A DNA stretch of 16,499 nt, taken from Prevotella sp. UBA4376. Its GTDB lineage: Bacteria > Bacteroidota > Bacteroidia > Bacteroidales > Bacteroidaceae. This document shows positions 1 to 7,065 of this stretch, one piece after another; the stretch's first letter is position 1; the number at the start of each line of letters is the position of its first letter. A program made the translations under genes and the position numbers. Below the pieces are notes generated by a model. The model made no database searches. It was not told the origin of the DNA and saw only the letters and a list, made by a program, of their open reading frames with translations. Location of the stretch: positions 1 to 16,499 of the forward strand of contig DGRY01000102.1 of assembly GCA_002391185.1 (NCBI GenBank), in the 5' to 3' direction.

Positions 1-25
1 GCAGCAAGTATGGATTTAAGAAAAT

Positions 26-151
26 GATTAAGTATGTAAGGCTTCTTCAAAGCCTTCCGCTTATATTTGTCTAAAAGCTTATGTAAGCAAGCTTCCATCG
101 GCTTTTAGTCAAATCTAAGCCCCCTCACAAGTTCGGGTTTCATACTTAATC
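26..151. repeat. Palindromic element A (multi-arm fold)
   Basis: An 11-bp perfect stem (GATTAAGTATG at 26-36 with CATACTTAATC at 141-151) encloses two arms. One is a 7-bp hairpin, AAGGCTT/AAGCCTT, at 38-44 and 50-56. The other is a longer arm, 65-78 with 101-114, in which CTAAAAGC pairs with GCTTTTAG and five more pairs follow after one mismatch. The architecture resembles element C further downstream. It may be a structured RNA or a mobile palindromic repeat; the sequence does not decide. Confidence 0.5.
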
Positions 152-163
152 TTTGAAAATACT

Positions 164-358
164 GTGCTGATGCACCAATGCGCAATAAGCGCAAAGGATA
201 TCAATCTACACTTTGAACTTTGAGGTTTGAGATTTGAACTTTATGATAACATTCAAAGTTCAATATTCAATGTTCAATATTCAATAGCGAAGCGTTTGGT
301 CGGGGAGAGGCTTTTAGGTTGATATCATTTGCACGATTGTGCAATGGCGCATCAGCGC
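164..358. repeat. Palindromic element B (imperfect ~44-bp inverted ends)
   Basis: The arms 164-207 and 316-358 are about 80% complementary and include GATATCAA/TTGATATC and GCTGATGC/GCATCAGC. The interior holds a heptamer array at 211-238 (units like CTTTGAA) and an oppositely oriented one at 252-286 (units like TTCAATA). These meet in a perfect 9-bp hairpin, TTGAACTTT (234-242) with AAAGTTCAA (255-263), so the whole element can fold as one long arm. No ORF is inside. It is MITE-like in form, but no transposase or clear target-site duplication is visible. Confidence 0.5.
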
Positions 359-369
359 TTTATTTTCTA

Positions 370-493
370 GTGTATGAATGAATAATCCTCTAAGAGGATG
401 GTGATATTGTTGTGGTGCATGGAAAACTTGTTTTCAAAAGCACCAGCAGCAATATTATCATAGGCTCATTCTGAGCCGCATTCATTCATACAC
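370..493. repeat. Cloverleaf-folding element C (possible structured RNA or ssDNA element)
   Basis: A 14-bp perfect closing stem (GTGTATGAATGAAT at 370-383 with ATTCATTCATACAC at 480-493) encloses three arms. Arm 1 is ATCCTC-TAA-GAGGAT (385-399). Arm 2 is a long stem, 402-418 with 440-457, with one bulged G at 446 and two G-T pairs, capped by GAAAAC-TT-GTTTTC (422-435). Arm 3 is GGCTCA-TTC-TGAGCC (463-477). Almost every base is in a stem, which is improbable for random AT-rich spacer. It is not a tRNA: the arms are too long and the conserved tRNA bases are absent. Function is unknown. Confidence 0.6.
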
Positions 494-613
494 ATTTTCT
501 TCTTTAAAATTATTCTTTTATTAACGATATAATTACACGATAATTACACGTTCAATAAACTCCTTCGAGGAAAGATGGCATCCGTTAATTAGTCGTTAAT
601 AATCTTCACAGCA

Positions 614-698
614 ATAAACGGTAAACAATAAACTGTAAACTATAAGCAGTAAATAGTAATCATAAAGTTCAATGTTCAAATCTCAAAGTTCAAAGTTA
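614..698. repeat. Two adjacent degenerate heptamer arrays
   Basis: 614-662 reads as seven 7-nt units of the type GTAAACA/ATAAACT. 664-698 reads as five units of the type AAAGTTC/AATGTTC. The same class of array recurs with other unit sequences at 211-238, 252-286, 11457-11484, 14097-14131, 14277-14297 and 14459-14500. Confidence 0.6.
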
Positions 699-943
699 TT
701 AGTTTGATTCGATAGATTTGTGGTCGAAAAAATGCTTGCATATTTATAGATTGCTGTTTCATATTGTTCGCTCTTATTTTTTTACCAGTTCACTTTCTAA
801 TCCTTAAAACTAAGTTAAAATATGTAAAATTGAATTTTAATGATTTAGAGCAGGATAGTTTGTGTTTTTACTTTTATTAATCGGTGTTTTAATTAATCTT
901 AATTCTTAATCTTGCTCGGTTGCGCGTCAGCGCAAACGTTAAC

Positions 944-956
944 AAAAAAAAAAAAA
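944..956. promoter_or_regulatory. A13 tract upstream of a candidate promoter
   Basis: A homopolymer of 13 A lies about 34-46 bp before the candidate -7 box at 990-997. That is roughly where an upstream A-tract element could contact polymerase. Such a run is also prone to slipped-strand length change. Confidence 0.35.
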
Positions 957-989
957 CGCCAAAAAGGATTAATTTTAGAGATTGTTGCT

Positions 990-997
990 TATATTTG
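990..997 (+). promoter_or_regulatory. Candidate Bacteroidetes -7 box (TATATTTG)
   Basis: It matches the Bacteroidetes -7 consensus TAnnTTTG exactly and sits about 170 nt before the first start codon. A good TTTG -33 box at the usual spacing is not visible, so this is a moderate-to-weak call. If real, it would start transcription near 1004 and give a ~165-nt leader, probably serving the genes up to 6854. A second TAnnTTTG match (TAGATTTG) is at 713-720. Confidence 0.35.
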
Positions 998-1168
998 CCT
1001 CCGTAAAACAATTGTCAAACCAGCAAAAAGACATTTACAACGCTAAACAATAGAACATAAATATAATTTGAAGTTAATATAATCGCATTAAACAAAGTTG
1101 TGCTAAACAATTTGTTTTATAAGCTTCGCAAATATAAGACAGTTAATTTATTTAAATAAAATATTTCT

Positions 1169-2371
1169 ATGAAAAAATCAAAGATTTTAATTTTCGCAGC
1201 TTTGGCTGCCGCTGCAACCATCAGTGTTGGTTGCTCCAATGATGATGTGGTTACCACTAAGGATAGTGGTGTGCCATTGAAGGTTTTTACCTCTGTTGAC
1301 GGTGTTTCTTCAGGCTCTACACGTGCAACAGATTTAACATCTGAAACCTTTTCTTCATTTAAGCTTCATGCAATAGGAAGTACTGAAGATTGGGCAAATG
1401 TAACCGTAACTAAGTCTAATGAAGAATGGACTGGTACAGGTAGTCTTGTTTGGCCTTCAGGTACATCTAATTTTTATGCTTTCAGTACTGATGCCAATAT
1501 AAAGACTGATGATGTGAAGTATGGTAATTCCGCACAAAGTTTTACATATGAAATGCCTGTTATTGGTGAGACAACAACAGTAGATGCAAGTAAACAGACC
1601 GATCTTCTTGTAGCAAAAGCTATTGATCAGACTTCTGCAACTAATGGAGGCGGAATCGTTTTGAATTTCAAGCATGCTTTGGCTACTTTGAATTTAAGTG
1701 CTTTCTTTGAACCAAATCGTGATGATGCAAGTGTTGATGTAGAAAACTATTATTGCTTGATAAGGAGTTTAACTATACATAATCTTCCTATTAATGGTAC
1801 TTTTACTTTCAATTCTGGAACAAGCAATATTGGAACATGGTCTAATAAAACAAAAAAAGGTGACTATACAATTACTTTTGCAGAGCCAGTATTACTATCA
1901 AGTAATCAGGATGGGGGAGTAAGTCCTGTAAAGTCTTTGTCTCCAGCTAATGGATCAGAGATGTTTATCCCTTTTGAAAATACAGAAGTAACTTATACTA
2001 CAAAAGATGATTTTTTGAATCAGGCGGATATACCAGACGATGGCGTTTATATATCATTGAATTGTAAAGTTGCCCAAGCAAAACATCCTCTTGATTTTAA
2101 CGTTTCAGGCACAGAAGAGACTTTCGATCAAGTATATGTTGGAGACGATGATGAACAGAATGGTGAAGATCCATATAATGCATATGTTTGGAAACATTCA
2201 ACTAATGATAATTTCTATGGAACACTTATCATCCCTGTTACATTAAAAAATGGTTTGAAATTCAACGGCTCTCATAGCTATAAATTCAATATTGCCAATG
2301 GCCTTATGTTTGTTGCTGGTGATATTTGGACTAATCTTATTGAAGCTGGTGGTGTTGATACTCCGACATAA
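1169..2371 (+). CDS. Fimbrillin-family lipoprotein (first of cluster)
   Basis: A 400-aa protein with a lipoprotein signal peptide: Lys-rich start, hydrophobic stretch 6-20, and lipidated Cys22 in SVGC, followed by Ser-Asn-Asp-Asp. Residues 51-54 (TRAT) contain the Arg at which type V pilins are typically cut. Mfa_like_1-type motifs appear in order: NFYAF, QTDLLVAK, LNFKHALATL and, near the C terminus, HSYKFNIANGL. The IPQ motif seen in the other genes is replaced by MFIPFE. The gene is AT-rich like the next four and starts a run with short gaps (40 nt to the next gene), consistent with an operon. It is probably an outer-membrane-anchored or secreted pilus subunit; whether shaft, anchor or accessory cannot be told. 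The ATG at 1169 is preceded by an A/T-rich stretch without a Shine-Dalgarno motif, as usual in Bacteroidetes. Confidence 0.75.
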   Translation: MKKSKILIFAALAAAATISVGCSNDDVVTTKDSGVPLKVFTSVDGVSSGSTRATDLTSETFSSFKLHAIGSTEDWANVTVTKSNEEWTGTGSLVWPSGTSNFYAFSTDANIKTDDVKYGNSAQSFTYEMPVIGETTTVDASKQTDLLVAKAIDQTSATNGGGIVLNFKHALATLNLSAFFEPNRDDASVDVENYYCLIRSLTIHNLPINGTFTFNSGTSNIGTWSNKTKKGDYTITFAEPVLLSSNQDGGVSPVKSLSPANGSEMFIPFENTEVTYTTKDDFLNQADIPDDGVYISLNCKVAQAKHPLDFNVSGTEETFDQVYVGDDDEQNGEDPYNAYVWKHSTNDNFYGTLIIPVTLKNGLKFNGSHSYKFNIANGLMFVAGDIWTNLIEAGGVDTPT

Positions 2372-2411
2372 TAACTTGTTTTATCATTAATAATAGGATA
2401 TCTGGATAATT

Positions 2412-3575
2412 ATGAAGAAAAAGATAGCATTCATATTTGTTGGCATTGCGGTTTTCTTCTCATCTTGCACTGAGGAAATAAGTGATAGTATGAACAATGT
2501 GCGAGATGATGCCACCAATGCTACCGAGGTTACATTCTATGATCCAGAGCCTTTGAATGTAATAACTCGTGGAGCGTATGTTATAGGAAGCAGAACTCCT
2601 CAATATTCTTTGAAGTATTTTTCAGGTTCAAGAGTTAGTTCTGCTGAATATACATATATTTATAACTCTTCAACATTAGCTTTTGATGTTTCTGGAACAA
2701 AATGGAAATGGCAGTCAAAAGCAATGGATTTCTATGTTGTAAGTCCATCTTTTGCTGCGCCAGCCTTTTCAAATGTTAATATAACGGCATCGTCTGCAAC
2801 GTTTGATTATAAGGTAGAACAAAACTTTGCTAATCAAGAAGATTTGGTTATAGCAAGTTTGTTTGGAGTGACAAAGAAGAATTCTGGTGGTTCTATTTCT
2901 TTTAAAATGACCCATACGCTGTCATATCAGGGTTTCCGTGCAAAGAATATGATAGAAAATACAAATGTTTATATAAAGAGTATTACTATCCATAATCTAC
3001 AAACGGGTGGCACGTGGTCATATACATATGGCTCACCATCAAAAGGCAAATGGACATCTTTGAATGGAGAATATGCTGATTACACTTATGAGTTTGATAC
3101 TCCTGTATTGCTTTCAACGGCATATACCACAATAACGGGTACAGATTACTTGTTTGTTATTCCTCAGAGAGTTGATCCTTGGATGACAACAAGAGATCCA
3201 AATGGAGCTATTCCTATATCAACTGCTGATGCTAATCATCAGACGTATTTGGAGGTGAAATGCCAAATAATAAAAACTGATACAGGAGAATATGTTGCAG
3301 GAAATGTTGATAATTCAGATTCTTCTAATCCAATGTATGCAACTGTTTATTTCCCATTCCCATATAATCAAAAGGCATCAAATCTAAGTATAAATGTACG
3401 TAACGCTAACAATCGAATAGATTTCAATGGAGGTTTTGATGCCAATGGTGAGGATTTTCTTGAGAACAATGCAAAGGTTGATGTCGTTGTTACATCTGAC
3501 GAGGGAATTGAAAATGATGTGGTACAAGATCCATGGGTTGATGATGGAGATAATTCTGGAACAATAATTTTTTAG
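2412..3575 (+). CDS. Fimbrillin-like lipoprotein, divergent
   Basis: A 387-aa protein with a signal peptide ending in FSSC (Cys19). An Arg-Gly site (ITRGAY, Arg53) lies where its neighbours have Arg-Ala. Family motifs are weaker but in the right order: DFYVVSPS, QEDLVIAS, SFKMTHTLSY, a TIHNLQTGGTW strand like the TIHNLPINGTF of the preceding gene, LFVIPQR and a YFPF strand. The acidic C-terminal tail (residues ~355-387, ending GTIIF) has no counterpart in the other proteins. The shared TIHNL segment suggests that this gene and the preceding one are a pair from one duplication. The 25-nt gap to the small ORF downstream and 40-nt gap upstream fit one transcript. It is probably a minor or accessory pilus component; that role is inferred. 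Confidence 0.7.
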   Translation: MKKKIAFIFVGIAVFFSSCTEEISDSMNNVRDDATNATEVTFYDPEPLNVITRGAYVIGSRTPQYSLKYFSGSRVSSAEYTYIYNSSTLAFDVSGTKWKWQSKAMDFYVVSPSFAAPAFSNVNITASSATFDYKVEQNFANQEDLVIASLFGVTKKNSGGSISFKMTHTLSYQGFRAKNMIENTNVYIKSITIHNLQTGGTWSYTYGSPSKGKWTSLNGEYADYTYEFDTPVLLSTAYTTITGTDYLFVIPQRVDPWMTTRDPNGAIPISTADANHQTYLEVKCQIIKTDTGEYVAGNVDNSDSSNPMYATVYFPFPYNQKASNLSINVRNANNRIDFNGGFDANGEDFLENNAKVDVVVTSDEGIENDVVQDPWVDDGDNSGTIIF

Positions 3576-3600
3576 TACAAACAAATAAAAATCAAAAACA

Positions 3601-3777
3601 ATGAATAAAAAAGAATATGTAAAACCAGAGATTAATGTACTGGTTATGACAGAGGTTGCAAATCTTCTCGCTGGTTCTGGCGATAATTTTACTGTTGGTG
3701 ATCGTGTTAAATACGATGAGAACGCAAGCGGTGGTAGCGGTGCAAAGCGTTACGATAGCGATTATTTTGATTGGTAA
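3601..3777 (+). CDS. 58-aa small protein with LLAGSG motif, precursor-like
   Basis: An ATG-to-TAA frame of 58 codons sits between two fimbrillin genes, with 25 nt before and 33 nt after it, in the same direction. It has a Lys-rich start (MNKKEYVKPEINV), a conserved-looking LLAGSG at residues 23-28, then a Gly/Ser-rich, acidic-aromatic tail (GGSGAKRYDSDYFDW, residues 44-58). There is no transmembrane segment or lipobox. From memory, Bacteroidales genomes hold many short proteins with a YxKPxxxV start and a small-residue LLAGSG-like motif. I know of no established function for them. The split into a leader-like half and a Gly-rich, aromatic half resembles secreted peptide precursors, but this is speculation. 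A longer antisense frame (3592-3780, minus strand) covers it and looks like the shadow. Confidence 0.6.
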   Translation: MNKKEYVKPEINVLVMTEVANLLAGSGDNFTVGDRVKYDENASGGSGAKRYDSDYFDW

Positions 3778-3810
3778 CAATTATAAGAAAGTCATAAAAC
3801 ATTGTTAAAT

Positions 3811-4863
3811 ATGAAAATAAAGGAGCATTATATATTAGCTTTTTTGCCAATGCTCTACTTATTAGTAGTGCTCTCATCATGTTCTTCTGAATATGATGGG
3901 GGTACCAATGTGTCCCAAAGCAGAATTTCATTTCTTGTTAGTTCGTCATCCTCTTATAACGGGGGGCGTTCTACTTTGACAGATGACTTTAATAACTCTG
4001 TTGGAATATTTGGTTTTAGCTATGATGGAACGTGGACAGATAGCAACACACCAAATCTGATGTGGAACGAAATGATTACTCCTCTCAAAGATCATTGGAT
4101 AACAGAAGATGCTTTCCCAATAGATAATTTGAAGTTGCAGACTTTGAATATGCGCTATTATGCATATTATCCATATATCAACTTTGAAGAAGGAACAGAT
4201 CCTTATTTGTCCATAACCTCAAAGACCATTGCAGGCATTCCTTATTTGAATTATACTGTTCCAAATGATGTGGAAAATCAGTATGACATTAGGGTAGGGA
4301 ATTCTACAGAAAAAGTGATGACAGATATACTGACACCATCTACAATAGAAATGGCACATAAGATGACAGCCATCAAGTTTATTAATGGTGATATCACATC
4401 AGGAACAATAAAGTCAATCACGCTTTCCAAAATTCATAATAAAGGTGAAATTTATGCTGAAAAAACAGCGACATGGGCATTGGACGAAAATTCGTATGAT
4501 AATTATACTATTAATCTGAATAAGGCTCTTACTTCAACAAGTGTGGGAACTTTGCTTAATGATGATGATCAAATTCTGTTGATGATGCCTCAAACTTTGG
4601 CTAATGCCTCAAAAATGACAATGGTATATAATGATGGACAGGATCATACACTTACCGTAAGTATGAAAGGTCTTACATGGCTTGAAGGAAAGGTCGTTAC
4701 TTACACAATCTCTTTAAAGTCGCTCGAACGTATGCATGTATCTGCAAGTATTGTGGACTGGGGAGATGAGTACTCTGTTACTGGTGAGGTTTCTGACGCC
4801 AGTTCAATACAGCCGGGTACGGTTATTGTTGATTGGGAGTCAGAGAGCAATATAAACAACTAA
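3811..4863 (+). CDS. Fimbrillin-family lipoprotein
   Basis: A 350-aa protein. The ATG at 3811 is chosen over an in-frame TTG at 3802 because it gives a normal signal peptide: hydrophobic stretch 8-21 and LSSC with Cys24. The Arg-Ser site at 53-54 (GGRSTL) follows a predicted beta strand. Family motifs in order: VGIFGF, NLMWNE, RYYAYYPY, QYDIRVGNS, IEMAHKMTAIKF, LLMMPQT, a MVYNDGQDHTLTV strand pair, LTWLEGKVVTYTI, and the C-terminal IVDWGDEYSVTGEV strand with its conserved Trp. It groups with 7066-7986, 8317-9255 and the first module of 11516-14074. Ig-like two-domain pilins of this family assemble by strand exchange outside the cell. The exact role in the pilus is not visible. Confidence 0.85.
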   Translation: MKIKEHYILAFLPMLYLLVVLSSCSSEYDGGTNVSQSRISFLVSSSSSYNGGRSTLTDDFNNSVGIFGFSYDGTWTDSNTPNLMWNEMITPLKDHWITEDAFPIDNLKLQTLNMRYYAYYPYINFEEGTDPYLSITSKTIAGIPYLNYTVPNDVENQYDIRVGNSTEKVMTDILTPSTIEMAHKMTAIKFINGDITSGTIKSITLSKIHNKGEIYAEKTATWALDENSYDNYTINLNKALTSTSVGTLLNDDDQILLMMPQTLANASKMTMVYNDGQDHTLTVSMKGLTWLEGKVVTYTISLKSLERMHVSASIVDWGDEYSVTGEVSDASSIQPGTVIVDWESESNINN

Positions 4864-4896
4864 GGAAAGAAACAATAAAATTAGTACATTCTTACA

Positions 4897-5814
4897 ATGA
4901 ACAAGTTTATAGCCTTAAGCATTTTGTGTATAGCTTTCTTTTCTTCTTGCTCAAATAATGCCTTTGAAAAAGAAGATAGCAATGGCTTAGAAAGTTCTAC
5001 ACCAATACTCTTGCAATCAGCACCGTTTGATTCAAGGGCTGGCATTAGTGTACAGAACACGCAGTTTGAGCGTAATGAAAAAATAAACGTTTATATTTTT
5101 GAAAAGCTTGGCATAGGAGAAGTTGCCTCTACAATATACAATAATCCTATAGAATATTACACTACTAATCTAAGTGGTGCTATGGCACCTACGAGAACCA
5201 TTTATCCATACTATCCAAGTAATGGTAGAAATGTAAATATGTATGCTGTATATCCTAATGGTGTTTTATCAACAACAACAAGTTTTACTGTTCAGGAAGA
5301 CCAAACGTTAAAGGCATATTATAAGGCAAGCGACCTTATGTATGCTTCGGCAAATGATGTTGAGAGATCTGCTAATATAATTCCTTTGTCATTCAATCAC
5401 CTTATGACTAAGGTTATAGTTGAACTTAGTGTTCCGACTGGAAAGGATGCAAATATTCTCAATGGAGCTATCGTAAAATTAAAAAATGTAATGCGCACCG
5501 TTGAAGTAGATGTTCCAAATGGTACATTGGGTAGTGTAAGCAACAGCGGTGATGTATTACTTACCAACGATGGATCAGAGCCTTCGGCTGCTATTATTGT
5601 TCCACAAACCATTCAAGCTGGTCATTTTCTTGAAATACGTTTGGAAAATGGAGACATCCTTAACTATAATCTGCCACAGTCGCTAACTTTCTCATCTGGC
5701 AAGAAAAATATATTTGGCATATCAATCAATGAGACTGTCATTAGTGCTAAATTTAGTGTTGTTGCATGGGACGATCAAGAACCAATAGAAACAACTCTTT
5801 CACTTGATGACTAA
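4897..5814 (+). CDS. Fimbrillin-family lipoprotein
   Basis: A 305-aa protein with a signal peptide ending FSSC (Cys18) and an Arg-Ala site at 47-48 (DSRAGI). Motifs in order: KINVYIFE, a TIYPYYP segment, NMYAVYPNG, ASDLMYASA, LSFNHLMTKVIVEL, AAIIVPQT, FLEIRLENGDILNY, SGKKNIFGI and a C-terminal FSVVAWDD strand. This set is the usual order of the Mfa_like_1 family. The sequence pairs best by eye with 5838-6854 and the N-terminal part of 9288-11120: all three have a (S/E)SDL(V/L/M)Y-like core and long strands after the PQ motif. The gaps of 33 nt upstream and 23 nt downstream support co-transcription. No enzyme motif is present, and a structural pilus subunit is the likely role. Confidence 0.85.
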   Translation: MNKFIALSILCIAFFSSCSNNAFEKEDSNGLESSTPILLQSAPFDSRAGISVQNTQFERNEKINVYIFEKLGIGEVASTIYNNPIEYYTTNLSGAMAPTRTIYPYYPSNGRNVNMYAVYPNGVLSTTTSFTVQEDQTLKAYYKASDLMYASANDVERSANIIPLSFNHLMTKVIVELSVPTGKDANILNGAIVKLKNVMRTVEVDVPNGTLGSVSNSGDVLLTNDGSEPSAAIIVPQTIQAGHFLEIRLENGDILNYNLPQSLTFSSGKKNIFGISINETVISAKFSVVAWDDQEPIETTLSLDD

Positions 5815-5837
5815 TTCTGAATAATAATATTCGTAAT

Positions 5838-6854
5838 ATGAAAACTAAAAGATATTTAATTCTGCCTTTGGCAATGCTTTTGCTGTTACTTGCATCGTGC
5901 AGCAGCGATGATGTAAGCTATTCAGCCAGCAACAGGGATATAAGGTTCTCTGTATCATGGGGTGATGCAGTGTCACGAGCAACTGTAACAGAACGTGATA
6001 TCATTTATCCAAACTCTGTTGTTTGGGCTTGGGCTTCAATGATCAATTCTGCCGACAATAATCCTGCAACCAACACTTCGAGTTATTTCAAGGCATGGCA
6101 CTTAAAGGCAAATGCTGACCATTCTCTCCAAGGTGTCAGCGTCACTCGCCAGTTCCCTGCTGTTAACCACTTGAATTTCTATGCTATGCATGGTGATTTC
6201 ACAAGTGGACAGATAACAGAGAATACTACGGCGTTTCCTGACGAGGGACTAACCTTTCAGGTGGAGCCCGACCAGAGTACACGTGATAATTATTACCTGA
6301 GCGACCTTGTTTACTCTGTTTATCCTGATGTGGAGCCAACGGGCATTGATATCACATTGCCGTTCTATCATATGCTCTCGCAGATCAGGGTGAAACTAAT
6401 AGCTGGCGACCAGCTCACAACATCAGACCTCGCTCAGTGTAATGTTACTCTTGTCAATGCGCTTTATCGTGGCACGTTCGTTCCGTCAACAGATGCCGAT
6501 GTGTTTGCTTTACAGGCAGGAAGGGCAAGTATGGTTATTGCCGACAACAACCAGCGCAGCGACATCACGCTAAAGAATAGCACCACAAGTGCGTTCCTTA
6601 ATAGCAATGATTATGCTTCGGCTGTGGTGCTGCCACAGACCTATGCTCAGGGTGCCGATATGATACGTATCACTCTCGCCAATAACCATGAGTTTGTGTT
6701 CCGTCCTTCAACGGCTCTTACTCTTGGCAGCGGTAAGGCTTATGAGATTGTCATCACCATCAACGATGGTCATGCTCTCGGTGTCATCACTCAGCTATCT
6801 GACTGGCAGGAAACAACAGAAGACGAAACAATTAACTTTGAAAGTTCGATATGA
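5838..6854 (+). CDS. Fimbrillin-family lipoprotein
   Basis: A 338-aa protein with a long leucine-rich signal peptide and LASC (Cys21). The Arg-Ala site is at 47-48 (VSRATV). Motifs: VVWAWASM, FKAWHLKA, NFYAMHGDF, LSDLVYSVY, LPFYHMLSQIRVKL, AVVLPQTYAQGADMIRI, FRPSTALTLGSGKAYEI and the C-terminal TQLSDWQE strand. It closely parallels residues 1-320 of 9288-11120 (WFNRWLLTA, DIYAIHGRY, ESDLLYGI, VKFYHMLSKLEVVL), so those two share a recent pilin ancestor. GC content looks higher from here onward than in the four upstream fimbrillin genes. The stop TGA overlaps an ATG in the sequence ATATGAAG, resembling the ATATGAAAAAG context that starts later genes. This suggests that the inverted-repeat element immediately after it interrupted a former gene junction. 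Confidence 0.85.
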   Translation: MKTKRYLILPLAMLLLLLASCSSDDVSYSASNRDIRFSVSWGDAVSRATVTERDIIYPNSVVWAWASMINSADNNPATNTSSYFKAWHLKANADHSLQGVSVTRQFPAVNHLNFYAMHGDFTSGQITENTTAFPDEGLTFQVEPDQSTRDNYYLSDLVYSVYPDVEPTGIDITLPFYHMLSQIRVKLIAGDQLTTSDLAQCNVTLVNALYRGTFVPSTDADVFALQAGRASMVIADNNQRSDITLKNSTTSAFLNSNDYASAVVLPQTYAQGADMIRITLANNHEFVFRPSTALTLGSGKAYEIVITINDGHALGVITQLSDWQETTEDETINFESSI

Positions 6855-6855
6855 A

Positions 6856-7049
6856 GACCTCTCCCCCCGCCCTCCCCTGCTGGGAGGGAGCCTCGCTAAA
6901 GCTCATTAGCTTGCTTGAGAGGAGTAGAATGTCTGTGATAAATTTAAATCAACACCTCATAAAAGCCCCCCTGACAAAGATTATTTGTTAGCAATAAACA
7001 GTCCTTTGGGCTGGCTCCTTCCCAGCAGGGGAGGGCGGGGGGAGAGGTC
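6856..7049. repeat. MITE- or REP-like element with 37-bp inverted ends
   Basis: 6856-6892 and 7013-7049 are inverted copies with 36 of 37 bases matching (pairing beginning GACCTCTCC... and ending ...GGAGAGGTC). They are GC-rich in an otherwise AT-rich spacer. The ~120-bp interior has no ORF. The flanks carry similar sequence, AGTTCGATATGAA (6843-6855) and AGTTCGTGATATGAA (7056-7070), which could be a target duplication or a rebuilt gene junction. The GC-rich ends are related to the REP-like blocks at 11318-11435 and 14538-14654. As RNA it would make a very stable hairpin and might attenuate read-through. Confidence 0.7.
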
Positions 7050-7065
7050 GATAATAGTTCGTGAT

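Larger units (their letters stand above)
1..1168. other. Non-coding region upstream of the fimbrillin cluster
   Basis: No convincing gene was found here. The first 500 bases are three palindromic elements in a row (listed separately). From 494 to about 700 the sequence is AT-rich with heptamer arrays. It includes 531-555 and 580-602, which recur at 11262-11286 (one mismatch) and 11211-11234 (a near copy with one extra base). From 700 to 1168 it is plain AT-rich sequence with a GC hairpin at 920-935 (TTGCGC, loop GTCA, GCGCAA), a run of 13 A at 944-956 and a candidate -7 box at 990-997. Bases 1-27 (ending in TGA) or 3-74 (ending in TAA) could be the tail of a preceding gene, but the sequence is too short to judge. 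Confidence 0.6.

Noticed and set aside
1..74. Tail of an upstream gene
   Set aside because: Frames ending at 27 (TGA) and at 74 (TAA) are both open from the edge, but they are too short to recognise and overlap a palindromic element.
370..493. tRNA gene suggested by the cloverleaf fold
   Set aside because: The closing stem is 14 bp, the arms do not have tRNA lengths, and no anticodon or T-loop consensus is present.
6985..7065. N-terminal extension of the 7066 gene from a TTG
   Set aside because: The extra 27 residues are encoded by the inverted-repeat element, and the ATG at 7066 gives a normal lipoprotein signal peptide.
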